From Oscillospiraceae bacterium (lineage in GTDB: Bacteria; Bacillota; Clostridia; Oscillospirales; Oscillospiraceae): a stretch of DNA of 60,128 nucleotides. The translations under genes were made by a program, and so were the position numbers. Below the pieces are notes generated by a model, which saw only the letters and a list, made by a program, of their open reading frames with translations, had not been told where the DNA came from and ran no database searches. Below are positions 17,727 through 27,305 of this stretch, in pieces. The stretch is from positions 86,322 to 146,449 of the forward strand of contig SVMI01000004.1 of the NCBI GenBank assembly GCA_015067495.1, written 5' to 3'. Each line of letters starts with the position of its first letter. Within the stretch, counting starts at the first letter, position 1.

Positions 17727-20700
17727 TCAGAAGAATTTACGCTTTCCGATCGCCAGTACAGCCAGTGCAACCACCGCTGCCATCACGCCAAAAACGGGAA
17801 GCAGAACGACGGAATCACCTGTGCCGGTGTTATCACCATCATCGGGTTCGCCGGGGACGCTGGGCTCCGTGGGTGTGGTTTCACCCTGCTCGAAGTCGGC
17901 TTCCAGTGCTCTGGTTACCGTCAGGGAGTCGATGGCATAGTCGCCTTCTTTTCTGATGTCGTTATACTCCAGAGTAAAGACGATATATGCCTTTGCAGCA
18001 CCGACAGGCGCAACACCTGCTACAGATGCCTCTGCCCATTCGCCATAGGTATCGCCAACAGCGACCTTCTGCACTTCGAGAACCTCGCCGCTTGCGCTGA
18101 CAAAGCACAGCTGTGCTTCGCCGGCAACAACGCCGTTATCGAACAGCTTTCTCGTTACGAAAGCAGCCGTGTACTGATAGCCGACCTCCACGGGGAATGC
18201 GCGGCTCTGGATCTTCCATGCACCCGGCATCTGCATCAGCAGATAGTTGCCGTCGTGGCTCAGCTCATCGTTGCCCAGAGCGATCATGGATCCATAGACA
18301 TCGTCCACGTCATCATTGGAGATCCAACCTGCAGGACCGGCGTTCAGATCGTTTTCATCCATAGGAGTCTCGAAATCTTCCTCGAGAGGCTTCATGGGAT
18401 CAACGGGTTCTGTAGGCTCGGTTGCCTCGGTGGAAGGCTCGGTTGCTTCCGTGGGAGGTTCGGTTTCTTCCGGCTCGTCAGGGGAAATTTCTCTGAACTT
18501 CATGTCGTCTACCAGCATGGTAACGACCTGAGCCTTGACAGTGCCGACCTCGATGGTTACCTCGGTAACGCCCTCGGGAACGGTGACAGTGATGGAGTTC
18601 AGTGCCCATCTGTCCTCCTGGACGACCTTCTGAAGCACGTCAACATCGGTTCCAAGACCGAAGATCGCAAGGTAACCGCCGCTACCCTCGGTGACCCTGA
18701 CCCACGCGGTGAGACGGTAGGTCTTACCGGGTTCAACAGGGACGATCTGGGTGGTATAGTAGCCTGCACCGTCGGTTTCATCAGCGATCTTCAATGCTGC
18801 GCTGCCGCTGTGCTTGTCATTCTTGTAGGAAGAATAGACTGCACACCACTTCCAGCTTGCAGTGCCGTTTTCGAAGCCGCCGTTGACCAGCAGGTTGCCG
18901 TCATCGGGTTCGGTTGCCTCGGTGGAAGGCTCGGTTGCTTCGGTGGAGGGTTCGGTGTCTTCGGTGGAGGGTTCGGTTGCTTCGGTGGAGGGTTCGGTTT
19001 CTTCCGGCTCGGAAACAACTTCCTCGACGGTAACGTCGTCGATCAGGAAGGTAACCACCTGACCCTTATGTGCGCCAAACTCAATTTCTGCCTGGTTTTC
19101 GCCTTCAGGGATCGTAATAGTCAGGGAATATTCCTGCCATCCGTCAACCTGCTGGAAGGACACTGCATCAGGATTGCTGATGCCGTAGACGCCGATATAG
19201 CCGCCCTTGCCGCTAAGGATCTTGACCCATGCGGACACCTTGTAGGTCTTGCCTGCTTCAACAGCGACAACCTGCTTGGTGGAGTAGCCTGCAGCATCGG
19301 ATTCGTCGGCAATCTTCAGTGCTGCGCTGCCGCTGTGCTTATCGTCAGTGTAGGAAGAATAGACTGCACACCACTTCCAGTTTGCAGTGCCGTTTTCGAA
19401 GCCGCCGTTGACCAGCAGGTTGCCGTCATCGGGTTCGGTTGCCTCGGTGGAAGGCTCGGTTGCTTCGGTGGCGGGTTCGGTGTCTTCGGTGGAAGGCTCG
19501 GTTGCTTCGGTGGAGGGTTCGGTTTCTTCCGGCTCGGAAACAACTTCCTCGACGGTAACGTCATCAACCAAGAAGGTAACCACCTGCGCCTTGACAGTGC
19601 CGATCTCGATCTCTACCTCCGTGACGCCCTCAGGAACAACGATGGTAATGGTCTTCTGCGCCCACTCGCCGGACTGAACGATCTTCTCCAGAACAGCAAT
19701 ATCGGTGCCAGATGCAGCAAGGTAGCCGCCGCTGCCACTCAGGATCTTCGTCCATACGGACACATTGTAGATCTTGCCGCCCTCAACGGTGACGACCTGC
19801 TTGGTGGAGTAACCGTTTCCGTCGGTTTCGTCAGCAATTTTCAGTGCTTTTTCACCGCTGTGCTTGTCGTCGGTGTAGGAGGAATAGACTGCACACCACT
19901 TCCAGCCTGCAGTGCCTTCTTCGAAGCCGCCGTTAACAACGGGGTTATTGGCAGCGGGTTCAGTCGCTTCGGTGGAAGGCTCAGTTGCCTCGGAAGAGGG
20001 TTCGGTGACTTCAGGCTCGGAAACAACTTCCTCAACGGTAACGTCATCGATCAGGAAGGTAACCACCTGGCTCTTATGTGCGCCAAACTCAATTTCTGCC
20101 TGGTTTTCGCCTTCAGGGATCGTAATGGTCAGGGAATATTCCTGCCATCCGTCAACCTGCTGGAAGGACACTGCATCAGGATTGCTGATGCCGTAGACGC
20201 CGATATAGCCGCCCTTGCCACTGAGGATCTTGACCCATGCGGACACCTTGTAGGTCTTGCCTGCTTCAACAGCGACAACCTGCTTGGTGGAGTAGCCTGC
20301 AGCATCGGATTCGTCGGCAATCTTCAGTGCTGCGCTGCCGCTGTGCTTGTCGTCGGTGTAGGAAGAATAGACTGCACACCACTTCCAGCCTGCGGTACCC
20401 TCTTCAAAACCGCCGTTGACCAGCAGGTTGCCGTCATCGGGTTCGGTTGCCTCAGTGGAAGGCTCAGTTGCTTCGGTGGAAGGCTCAGTTGCCTCGGTGG
20501 AGGGTTCAGTGACTTCAGGCTCGGAAACAACTTCCTCAACGGTAACGTCATCGATCAGGAAGGTAACGACCTGCGCCTTCGCTGTGCCGATCTCGATCTC
20601 TACCTCCGTGACGCCCTCAGGAACAACGATGGTAATGGTCTTCTGCGCCCACTCGCCGGACTGAACGATCTTCTCCAGAACAGCGATATCGGTGCCGAAT

Positions 20701-21539
20701 GCTGCAAGGTAGCCGCCCTCGCCGCTGAGGATCTTCGTCCATGCAGACACCTTGTAGGTCTTGCCGCCCTCAACGGTGACGACCTGCTTGGTGGAGTAAC
20801 CGTTTCCGTCGGTTTCGTCAGCAATTTTCAGTGCTTTTTCACCGCTGTGCTTGTCGTCGGTGTAGGAGGAATAGACTGCACACCACTTCCAGCCTGCAGT
20901 GCCTTCTTCGAAGCCGCCGTTAACAACGGGGTTATTGGCAGCGGGTTCAGTCGCTTCGGTGGAAGGCTCAGTTGCCTCGGAAGAGGGTTCGGTGACTTCA
21001 GGCTCGGAAACAACTTCCTCAACGGTAACGTCATCGATCAGGAAGGTAACCACCTGGCTCTTATGTGCGCCAAACTCAATTTCTGCCTGGTTTTCGCCTT
21101 CAGGGATCGTAATGGTCAGGGAATATTCCTGCCATCCGTCAACCTGCTGGAAGGACACTGCATCAGGATTGCTGATGCCGTAGACGCCGATATAACCGCC
21201 CTTGCCGCTGAGGATCTTGACCCAAGCGGACACCTTGTAGGTCTTGCCTGCTTCAACAGCGACAACCTGCTTGGTGGAGTAGCCTGCAGCGTCAGATTCA
21301 TCAGCGATCTGCAGTGCTTTTTCGCCGCTGTGTTTGTCATCTGCGTAAGAAGAGTACGCAGCACACCACTTCCAGCCGGCAGTGCCTTCTTCAAAGCCGC
21401 CGTTGGTCAGCAGATTGCCGGTCGGAACGGCATTGCCCGGGACGGGCGTGCTCAGCACGCCGACCGGGAGAATACCAATGACCAGTGCCAGACACAGCAG
21501 CATTGCCAGTCTGCGGATCATTTCCTTACTTTTGAACAT
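17727..21539 (-). CDS. Large surface protein with six alternating carbohydrate-binding-type repeats
   Basis: A 1270-residue secreted protein. A signal peptide (1-31) is followed by six repeats that each open with NLLVNGGFE-G-A-WKWCA and resemble CBM4/9-type modules, at about 41-178, 204-338, 371-508, 534-668, 707-843 and 882-1017. They are joined by Thr/Glu/Pro/Ser linkers built on TEPSTEA. Odd copies share GGYIGVYGISNPDAVSFQQ, even copies GGYLAAFGTDIAVLEKIVQ or a relative, giving an ABABAB order. A seventh, different domain (about 1051-1212) is related to a domain of the upstream lyase. The C terminus has GTGDS, a membrane helix and KRKFF: it looks like a sorting signal but lacks LPXTG. No catalytic domain is visible. 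It follows the lyase gene by 32 bases with an AAAGGAGA site. Confidence 0.85.
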   Translation of the reverse strand: MFKSKEMIRRLAMLLCLALVIGILPVGVLSTPVPGNAVPTGNLLTNGGFEEGTAGWKWCAAYSSYADDKHSGEKALQIADESDAAGYSTKQVVAVEAGKTYKVSAWVKILSGKGGYIGVYGISNPDAVSFQQVDGWQEYSLTITIPEGENQAEIEFGAHKSQVVTFLIDDVTVEEVVSEPEVTEPSSEATEPSTEATEPAANNPVVNGGFEEGTAGWKWCAVYSSYTDDKHSGEKALKIADETDGNGYSTKQVVTVEGGKTYKVSAWTKILSGEGGYLAAFGTDIAVLEKIVQSGEWAQKTITIVVPEGVTEVEIEIGTAKAQVVTFLIDDVTVEEVVSEPEVTEPSTEATEPSTEATEPSTEATEPDDGNLLVNGGFEEGTAGWKWCAVYSSYTDDKHSGSAALKIADESDAAGYSTKQVVAVEAGKTYKVSAWVKILSGKGGYIGVYGISNPDAVSFQQVDGWQEYSLTITIPEGENQAEIEFGAHKSQVVTFLIDDVTVEEVVSEPEVTEPSSEATEPSTEATEPAANNPVVNGGFEEGTAGWKWCAVYSSYTDDKHSGEKALKIADETDGNGYSTKQVVTVEGGKIYNVSVWTKILSGSGGYLAASGTDIAVLEKIVQSGEWAQKTITIVVPEGVTEVEIEIGTVKAQVVTFLVDDVTVEEVVSEPEETEPSTEATEPSTEDTEPATEATEPSTEATEPDDGNLLVNGGFENGTANWKWCAVYSSYTDDKHSGSAALKIADESDAAGYSTKQVVAVEAGKTYKVSAWVKILSGKGGYIGVYGISNPDAVSFQQVDGWQEYSLTITIPEGENQAEIEFGAHKGQVVTFLIDDVTVEEVVSEPEETEPSTEATEPSTEDTEPSTEATEPSTEATEPDDGNLLVNGGFENGTASWKWCAVYSSYKNDKHSGSAALKIADETDGAGYYTTQIVPVEPGKTYRLTAWVRVTEGSGGYLAIFGLGTDVDVLQKVVQEDRWALNSITVTVPEGVTEVTIEVGTVKAQVVTMLVDDMKFREISPDEPEETEPPTEATEPSTEATEPTEPVDPMKPLEEDFETPMDENDLNAGPAGWISNDDVDDVYGSMIALGNDELSHDGNYLLMQMPGAWKIQSRAFPVEVGYQYTAAFVTRKLFDNGVVAGEAQLCFVSASGEVLEVQKVAVGDTYGEWAEASVAGVAPVGAAKAYIVFTLEYNDIRKEGDYAIDSLTVTRALEADFEQGETTPTEPSVPGEPDDGDNTGTGDSVVLLPVFGVMAAVVALAVLAIGKRKFF
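18489..21419 (-). repeat. Tandem AB-AB-AB coding repeat, unit about 1 kb
   Basis: The six modules form three two-module units. Copies 1 to 3 and 2 to 4 are exactly 987 bases apart, copies 3 to 5 are 1008 bases apart because the linker is longer. Long stretches are identical in DNA, for instance 19841-20047 and 20828-21034, which implies recent duplication or gene conversion. Confidence 0.85.
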
Positions 21540-21571
21540 AAAATAATCTCTCCTTTCAAGAATTTTCGAGA

Positions 21572-24500
21572 TTAATTAACACTTTTGCGCTTCTTGAGTA
21601 CCAGAACAACAGCAACTGCAGCACCTGCCAGCAGCACAACGATCACAGCGAGGATGATCCACAGGGTGGCATCATTGCCGTCTGCTTCGCCGGGCTGAGT
21701 GGGCTGCGTGGGCTGTGTACCCTCGGTAGGATCGTTATCGCCGGGGTCGGTGGGATTGGTGGGATCGGTGGGATCCTCAACAGGCACTTCCTCTGCCACA
21801 ACAATGTGGTTCTCGCCTGCTGCCAGAGCAACAGTCAAAGCGCCGTTTTCGATCTTCAGATCTGCCTTCTCGCCGTTGACGGTGACGAAGTAGTCCTTCT
21901 CGGGAGCGATGGCGGTCAGGGTAATGTTACCCTCTTCGGCGGCGATGATCTGCCAGCCGGTGGAAGAAGCCACGATATCGACCTTCTTATCGGAAGTGAA
22001 CAGGGTCTTGCCGTCATAGCTCAGAGTGGTCGCGCCGGTGGCTGCGAAGCCTTCGGTGACGACACCTTCCACGATGCCCAGAACAGATGCCTGCTGTGCA
22101 TCAGAGGTCAGCTTGCCCATTGCCACGCTGCCGCTCTTGCGGTTGAACATCAGAAGGTCATACTTGTTATCGATGTAGTTGATCAGACCGCCGATCACGT
22201 CCTCGGTGTCGTAAACCTCGGTAACGACAACGTCCTTGGACTCAGCGACCTCGACACCGACGCGCTGCATATCCAGACCGCATGCGTTGATCAGATACCA
22301 GCCGGGTTCGTAGCCTTCGTTTTCGCCGGGTCCGACGATCTCGATCTTCAGGTCATGGTGACCCTCTGCCAGTTCCAGCTCACCGAAGGGGATGTCTACC
22401 ATGTATTCCGGCCAGCCGGAGCAGTCAGTAACCGCGCTCACATGGACGCCGTCGATGGTTGCCTTGATCTTACAGCAGCCGGTGGAAGCACCCATATTCA
22501 GGGTCAGCTCATATTTGCCTGCTTCCTCGAGGGTGAAGGGGATGTTGATGTAGTCTCCCGCTCTGTTACCGCGGAAGAACAGACACATGGACGAGTCGAT
22601 CAGGTTTTCCTTGATGATTTCCTGACCCATGGGCATACTGGAGTCCCAGGTCAGATCGGCGGGATCGTCCAGCTTTTCAGGCAGGGTGAAGCGGCGGTTA
22701 TTCAGGATGTCAAGGAACGTCAGGAAGTTCTTGTTCTTGTTTTCCGCAACGCTGATCAGCGTCATGAACTGATGTGCCTTGGTGGCTGCGGTAGCGGTGG
22801 CGGTAAAGGTCTTGCCAAACTTGGCAGAGCCGTCGCCGTTGGTATGCTCCACATCCTCCATCAAAAGCTGATCCTTGCTGATAAAGTTTACGTTGAGCAT
22901 ACTGCTGCCGATGGGCATGGACACGGTGTTGCCCAGTGCGCTGCCGGTTTCAACGGTCTCACCGTCAATCGAGAATTGCTGGCGGTTGCCGTTGTACATC
23001 TGCCATGCGTATTCACGGTTCTTGGTGGACAGCAGATCATCGATGATCAGGTAGTAGCCCTTGTCCTCGTGGTTGATCTGAATGGCATGGCGATCAAACT
23101 TCTCCAGCACCTTGCCATCGTAGTCAGAGCCGTAGGTATCAGGTGCAGTACCGATGATGTAGGAATAGAGCTTGTTGTTGAAGACCATCTGCGTGCTGCC
23201 CTTGCCACGCATCATCTGCGCAGAACCGTCAACCAGAACAACGGAGTGACCGTTGGTGGTCCAGAAACGGCGGTCGGTGTAGTAGTAGCTGCCCACACCG
23301 GGGTCCTGAATCAGCCAGTTGCCGCCGAAGTTAAACAGAATGCCGTTCTGGTCCAAATGGTTATGGCTCATCTGGGAGTCGTTGGACTTCAGGGTCAGCA
23401 TCATGTCCTCGCTGGCAAAGCCGGTACGCAGGACACCATAGCCGAAGCCATCAACAACACCTGCATAATCGGTCAGGTATTCCGGATTGGGTTCGGGGTT
23501 CAGGTAAAGGAGATCGTAGAAGCTATCGCCGGTACCCTTGGAGTTGATCAGGAAGCCGTCAATGATGGGATTCTTGGTCAGGTTGGAGAGAACTGCCATC
23601 GGCAGTCTCATGTAGGCGCCGATGCTGGAGTCGGAATAGTTGGGATGAGTGCCGTTGCCGGGAGCGCCCCACATGACCGTCCAGTAGGGCAGGATCTCAG
23701 CGAAGAAGGGATGATCGATCAGACCGGGTACATTGGTCGCCTTGCAAATCTGACCGATACCGACAATGAAGGACTCCAGACCGTAGTCGGTATAGTAGTG
23801 ACCCTCGGTGTTGCCGGAGAAGGCGTAATTATCCAGAGCGTTGTGTGCACACAGCAGTGCCACGTCCAGATAAGGCTTGATCTCCTCGATGTTGTCCTCG
23901 CTGATGATGGCTGCGCAGCCTGCCAGCAGACCGCCCATCTTCATCATGTTGACGTTCTGGGTGTCCAGTGGCTTGACATCCGCGCTCAGAGGAGCGAGGG
24001 ACTTTTCGATGATGGAACGCTCGATCTTCTCTCTCTGCTCCTCGGTCAGCTCGTGGTACAGAACGTCATAAACCGTTGCCATGCCCACGGTCATCCAGCC
24101 CATAGAGGCATCGGTCTTGACGCCGCTGAGGATCATCCAGTCGTAGTCGCCCCACCACTGCCAATCCGCGACCTGCATCGCGAACTCGATGGCGCGGTCG
24201 GCATAGATATGCTTGCCGGTCATGGTATACGCAAGGCACCAGACCTGCATCATGTCACGCAGCTGACTGGTGACAAGGCTTCCGAAGCCGGTCCAAACGG
24301 TCTTATCGAACAGCTCGCCGTTCTCATCCAGAGAGGCTTCGATGTAGATGGGATCGTAGTAGGGGTCGTTGGGGTCTCTCAGAACCGGGTAAACATCCAT
24401 CATGACGTGCTTGCCGGTGTTCATGGAAACCTTGACCTGTGTTCTTTCCAGATATGCATCCGCCAGCTTCAGCAGTTCGTTATACTTCTCGTTCCATGTG

Positions 24501-26767
24501 AAGCCGTACTTGGTCTTCAGGGTGTTGAAACGGCGCAGCTTGATCTGCTTGCCTTCTTCTGCGGTGTAGTAAATACGGGGATGCTCCGGGTTCATGCTCT
24601 CCAGAATATCCTCAATGGTGGGAGCCGTAAATTCAGAAGGTCTAAAGGGCAGCTTTGCGGGAGTATCGGATTCCTCCAGAATCATCGCATCAACCTGAAC
24701 AGCACCGCTACCGGCGGTGGTGTACCAGATTTCTGCGTTCATGTAGCCTGCGCCCTCGGGAGCGACCATGCTGATCACGTACATCTTCCACTTGCCGGAA
24801 CCGTCGGTAGTGACCAGCTTACACTCTGCGGGCATGAGCTTGCCCTCTGCATCGTACACGTTGAGGTTCAGGTAGGAGCTCTTACCGATCTCCAGATCCT
24901 TCATCATGAGCTTCAGATCGTAGGTCTTGCCGGGTTCAACAGCAATATAGCCGCTGCGGATGGAAGGACCGCCGGAGATCTTCTCCATCTGGAATACATA
25001 TTTGCCATTGGGGGCATCTGCTGCCTCCACGATCTTGAACTTGGCGTTGCCGGTGGTCCACCAGATGGTGGGTCTGCCGTACTCATCCAGCTCCTCGAAG
25101 GAGTTGTTCAGCTGACCGGGGGTGTAGACCTTGATGCCGTCACTGCCGGAGGGAGGAGCCGGCTGGGCAGGCACTGCGGGGTTGATCTCGTCCTTCGGAC
25201 CAGTATAAACGCCGATCTTGAGATCGTCGACCAGATAGGAAATGGTCTGATTGGTGCTGTTGCCGAATTCCACGGTAACGGAAACCGCAGTCTTGGGAAC
25301 AGCCTGGATCATGGTCGTCTTTGCCCATGTCTCTTCCAGAGCGATAGAAGTCATAAAGGCTGTGTCAGCAGGCACCAGCTTATTGTCAGCATCGTAGAAC
25401 GCCAGCATGACATATGCCTTGCCGTCGCCGGAAAGACGCTTGGACATGATCGACAGCTCCAGTGCCTCGATGCCCTCGATATCCAGCGACTGGGCTCTGT
25501 AGGTAGCTGCCTTCTCGGTCTCTGTGGGAACTGCCTTGATCTGCAATGCATTCTGACCGGCGTAAACGTCATCGGTTACAAACGTAGCGGTTGCACCGGC
25601 GCCGGTAAAGCTCTTCCAGCCCTTGCCGCCTTCTTCAAAGCTGGGGTCAAGCAGCTGCAGAACATAGACGGGGGGAACATCGGGATCTTCCTTGCTGGGA
25701 TCACGGGTAGACGGAGCATCACTCTCGGTGACCGTCAGCTCGTCAACGGCGTATGCACCCAGCTTGGTCTCGCAGCCGAAGATAAAGTATGCCTTGACCG
25801 CACCTGCGGGAGCAAGGGCAATGAAGGACTCCTTCGTCCATTCTGTAAAGGTCTTGCCGACGATTCTGTCGTAAGAGCCAACTTCCTTGCCCGCCTCGTT
25901 CAGGAAAACGATCTCTGCGTAGCCGGTGAAGTGACCGTTGTTCAGGGACTTCTTCGCCATGAACTCAACGGTGTAATCATAGCCTGCCTTTACATCAAAG
26001 GTGGGGCTTTTTGCCCACAGGGCATCCGCCAGCTGGAACTGCAGCGCAGAACCGGCATAGGCATTTGCACCGCTGACGCAGCTGACCTGACCTTTGTTGG
26101 AAACGTCACCGTCCGACCAGCCGGCAGGACCTGCCGCAGGCTTGGAGGAATTGTAGGCGTCGAACATCTCGGCGTAGACATAGGTGTTCTTCTTCACGAG
26201 CTTGACATCATCAATCGCGAAAGAAACCGTTGCGCTGGTATGGGTGCCGATCTCGACACGCATGGTAGTCGCGCCGGCAGGTGCAACTGCGGTCACAGTG
26301 ACCGTGACCCATTCGCCGCTCTTGTCTTCCACATACTGAACGGAAGAACCGCAGTAATTCTCGTTGGTAACCTTACCCTTGTAGAACCATGCGCTCACAT
26401 AGGGCTTGGTCTCGCCGGAGATCCACTTGTAGCTGAGTGTCAGCTCATAAGTATCATAAGACGCAACTGTGAAGTCCTGTATCAGACTGGTGTTGGTCTT
26501 GTTGAGGGTAGCGCCGCCGTCATCGGTCACGACAGCTGCAGTAAACTGCATAGTGCCCTCGACGTATTCGATCTTGGCCTGCGCGCCGGCGGAAGTCTTC
26601 CAGCCGGTGGCATCGCCATCGAAGCCGCCGTTTTGAATCAGATTATCATTGGTTACAGCTTCGACCTGCATTGCGCTGCCGAAGATCCCCGCAGGCGCAA
26701 AGCCCACGAGCATGGAAAGGCACAGCAACAGCGCCAATCCCCGTATAATCGGTCTGTTTTTTTGCAT
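21572..26767 (-). CDS. Surface heparinase II/III-family polysaccharide lyase with multiple binding domains
   Basis: A 1731-residue secreted protein. Signal peptide at 1-37; then four beta-sandwich, CBM-like domains at about 40-192, 195-348, 367-520 and 552-700; an alpha/alpha-barrel heparinase II/III N region at about 715-1065; and the heparinase II/III C region with SHNHLDQNGILFNFGGNWL at about 1134-1152, the best diagnostic block. A further CBM6/35-like domain lies near 1385-1505. A Pro/Thr linker, a membrane helix and KKRKS at the end suggest membrane anchoring without LPXTG. The family cleaves uronic-acid polysaccharides (heparan sulfate, alginate, others) by beta-elimination; the substrate is not readable here. 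The start at 26767 has GGTGATTACT before it, and an ATG at 26821 is excluded because the promoter -10 sits there. Confidence 0.87.
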   Translation of the reverse strand: MQKNRPIIRGLALLLCLSMLVGFAPAGIFGSAMQVEAVTNDNLIQNGGFDGDATGWKTSAGAQAKIEYVEGTMQFTAAVVTDDGGATLNKTNTSLIQDFTVASYDTYELTLSYKWISGETKPYVSAWFYKGKVTNENYCGSSVQYVEDKSGEWVTVTVTAVAPAGATTMRVEIGTHTSATVSFAIDDVKLVKKNTYVYAEMFDAYNSSKPAAGPAGWSDGDVSNKGQVSCVSGANAYAGSALQFQLADALWAKSPTFDVKAGYDYTVEFMAKKSLNNGHFTGYAEIVFLNEAGKEVGSYDRIVGKTFTEWTKESFIALAPAGAVKAYFIFGCETKLGAYAVDELTVTESDAPSTRDPSKEDPDVPPVYVLQLLDPSFEEGGKGWKSFTGAGATATFVTDDVYAGQNALQIKAVPTETEKAATYRAQSLDIEGIEALELSIMSKRLSGDGKAYVMLAFYDADNKLVPADTAFMTSIALEETWAKTTMIQAVPKTAVSVTVEFGNSTNQTISYLVDDLKIGVYTGPKDEINPAVPAQPAPPSGSDGIKVYTPGQLNNSFEELDEYGRPTIWWTTGNAKFKIVEAADAPNGKYVFQMEKISGGPSIRSGYIAVEPGKTYDLKLMMKDLEIGKSSYLNLNVYDAEGKLMPAECKLVTTDGSGKWKMYVISMVAPEGAGYMNAEIWYTTAGSGAVQVDAMILEESDTPAKLPFRPSEFTAPTIEDILESMNPEHPRIYYTAEEGKQIKLRRFNTLKTKYGFTWNEKYNELLKLADAYLERTQVKVSMNTGKHVMMDVYPVLRDPNDPYYDPIYIEASLDENGELFDKTVWTGFGSLVTSQLRDMMQVWCLAYTMTGKHIYADRAIEFAMQVADWQWWGDYDWMILSGVKTDASMGWMTVGMATVYDVLYHELTEEQREKIERSIIEKSLAPLSADVKPLDTQNVNMMKMGGLLAGCAAIISEDNIEEIKPYLDVALLCAHNALDNYAFSGNTEGHYYTDYGLESFIVGIGQICKATNVPGLIDHPFFAEILPYWTVMWGAPGNGTHPNYSDSSIGAYMRLPMAVLSNLTKNPIIDGFLINSKGTGDSFYDLLYLNPEPNPEYLTDYAGVVDGFGYGVLRTGFASEDMMLTLKSNDSQMSHNHLDQNGILFNFGGNWLIQDPGVGSYYYTDRRFWTTNGHSVVLVDGSAQMMRGKGSTQMVFNNKLYSYIIGTAPDTYGSDYDGKVLEKFDRHAIQINHEDKGYYLIIDDLLSTKNREYAWQMYNGNRQQFSIDGETVETGSALGNTVSMPIGSSMLNVNFISKDQLLMEDVEHTNGDGSAKFGKTFTATATAATKAHQFMTLISVAENKNKNFLTFLDILNNRRFTLPEKLDDPADLTWDSSMPMGQEIIKENLIDSSMCLFFRGNRAGDYINIPFTLEEAGKYELTLNMGASTGCCKIKATIDGVHVSAVTDCSGWPEYMVDIPFGELELAEGHHDLKIEIVGPGENEGYEPGWYLINACGLDMQRVGVEVAESKDVVVTEVYDTEDVIGGLINYIDNKYDLLMFNRKSGSVAMGKLTSDAQQASVLGIVEGVVTEGFAATGATTLSYDGKTLFTSDKKVDIVASSTGWQIIAAEEGNITLTAIAPEKDYFVTVNGEKADLKIENGALTVALAAGENHIVVAEEVPVEDPTDPTNPTDPGDNDPTEGTQPTQPTQPGEADGNDATLWIILAVIVVLLAGAAVAVVLVLKKRKSVN

Positions 26768-26820
26768 AGTAATCACCCCAGTGTGGATTTCCGACAAAAT
26801 GTATTTCTTCGGATAATACA

Positions 26821-26848
26821 ATTATATAATAAATACAAGGGCTGTCTA
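26821..26848 (-). promoter_or_regulatory. Promoter of the lyase and repeat-protein operon
   Basis: Minus strand TAGACA, 16-base spacer, TATAAT, about 50 bases upstream of the lyase start. The region around it (26820-26960) is markedly AT-rich. The same TAGACA -35 variant is used by nagB. Confidence 0.6.
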
Positions 26849-26991
26849 GTTTCAAATTTTCTTATTTTATTGCATTATTTGCTTGTTGTAGTGCATTTTA
26901 CCATATTTCTTTTACCCTTTTTTGTACACAATAACGAAAAATCGCCATTCCAAATTATGACAAAATTGTCCAAGTGCAGACAAATAAAGAA

Positions 26992-27018
26992 GCACCCCAA
27001 GGCATTGCCTTGGGGTGC
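26992..27018 (-). terminator. Terminator of the rpsF-ssb-rpsR operon
   Basis: Stem GCACCCCAAGGC / GCCTTGGGGTGC with loop ATT, eleven bases after the rpsR stop; near-identical to the hairpin at 17691-17717, including the flanking AAGAA. Confidence 0.8.
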
Positions 27019-27029
27019 AAGCATTTCAA

Positions 27030-27269
27030 TTAGTCAGCAACGTAGGGCAGCAGAGCGATCTGACGGGCGCGCTTGATCGCGGTGGTCAGGTCACGCTGGT
27101 GAGCTGCGCAGGTACCGGTGGTACGGCGGGGCAGGATCTTGCCACGCTCGGACAGGTAACGACGGAGCTTCGCAGTGTCCTTGTAATCGATGCTGGTGAC
27201 CTTATCCACGCAGAATGCGCAAACCTTCTTACGCTTGCGGGGACGGGCAACACGCTGTTCGTTAGCCAT
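27030..27269 (-). CDS. rpsR: 30S ribosomal protein S18
   Basis: A 79-residue ribosomal protein S18 with the typical core [22 protein letters not shown] and end [23 protein letters not shown]. The N-terminal KVCAFC keeps two Cys, as in several Firmicutes S18 proteins. It binds 16S rRNA as a heterodimer with S6. It is the last gene of the S6-SSB-S18 operon, 36 bases after ssb, with an AGGAGG-type site. Confidence 0.97.
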   Translation of the reverse strand: MANEQRVARPRKRKKVCAFCVDKVTSIDYKDTAKLRRYLSERGKILPRRTTGTCAAHQRDLTTAIKRARQIALLPYVAD

Positions 27270-27305
27270 GAAGATTACCTCCTTGTAGAATGTGAAAAAG
27301 TTCAG

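Noticed and set aside
18400..21420. CRISPR-like array because of regularly spaced short repeats
   Set aside because: The repeats are Thr/Glu/Pro/Ser linker codons and protein modules in one reading frame, with no constant repeat-spacer pattern and no cas genes.
17709..27076. Very long open frames on the plus strand (over 1200 and 1700 codons) opposite the two surface-protein genes
   Set aside because: They are mirror frames of repetitive, codon-biased genes: they lack ribosome binding sites and signal peptides, their predicted proteins have no known domains, and the minus-strand frames carry full domain structure, signal peptides and terminators.
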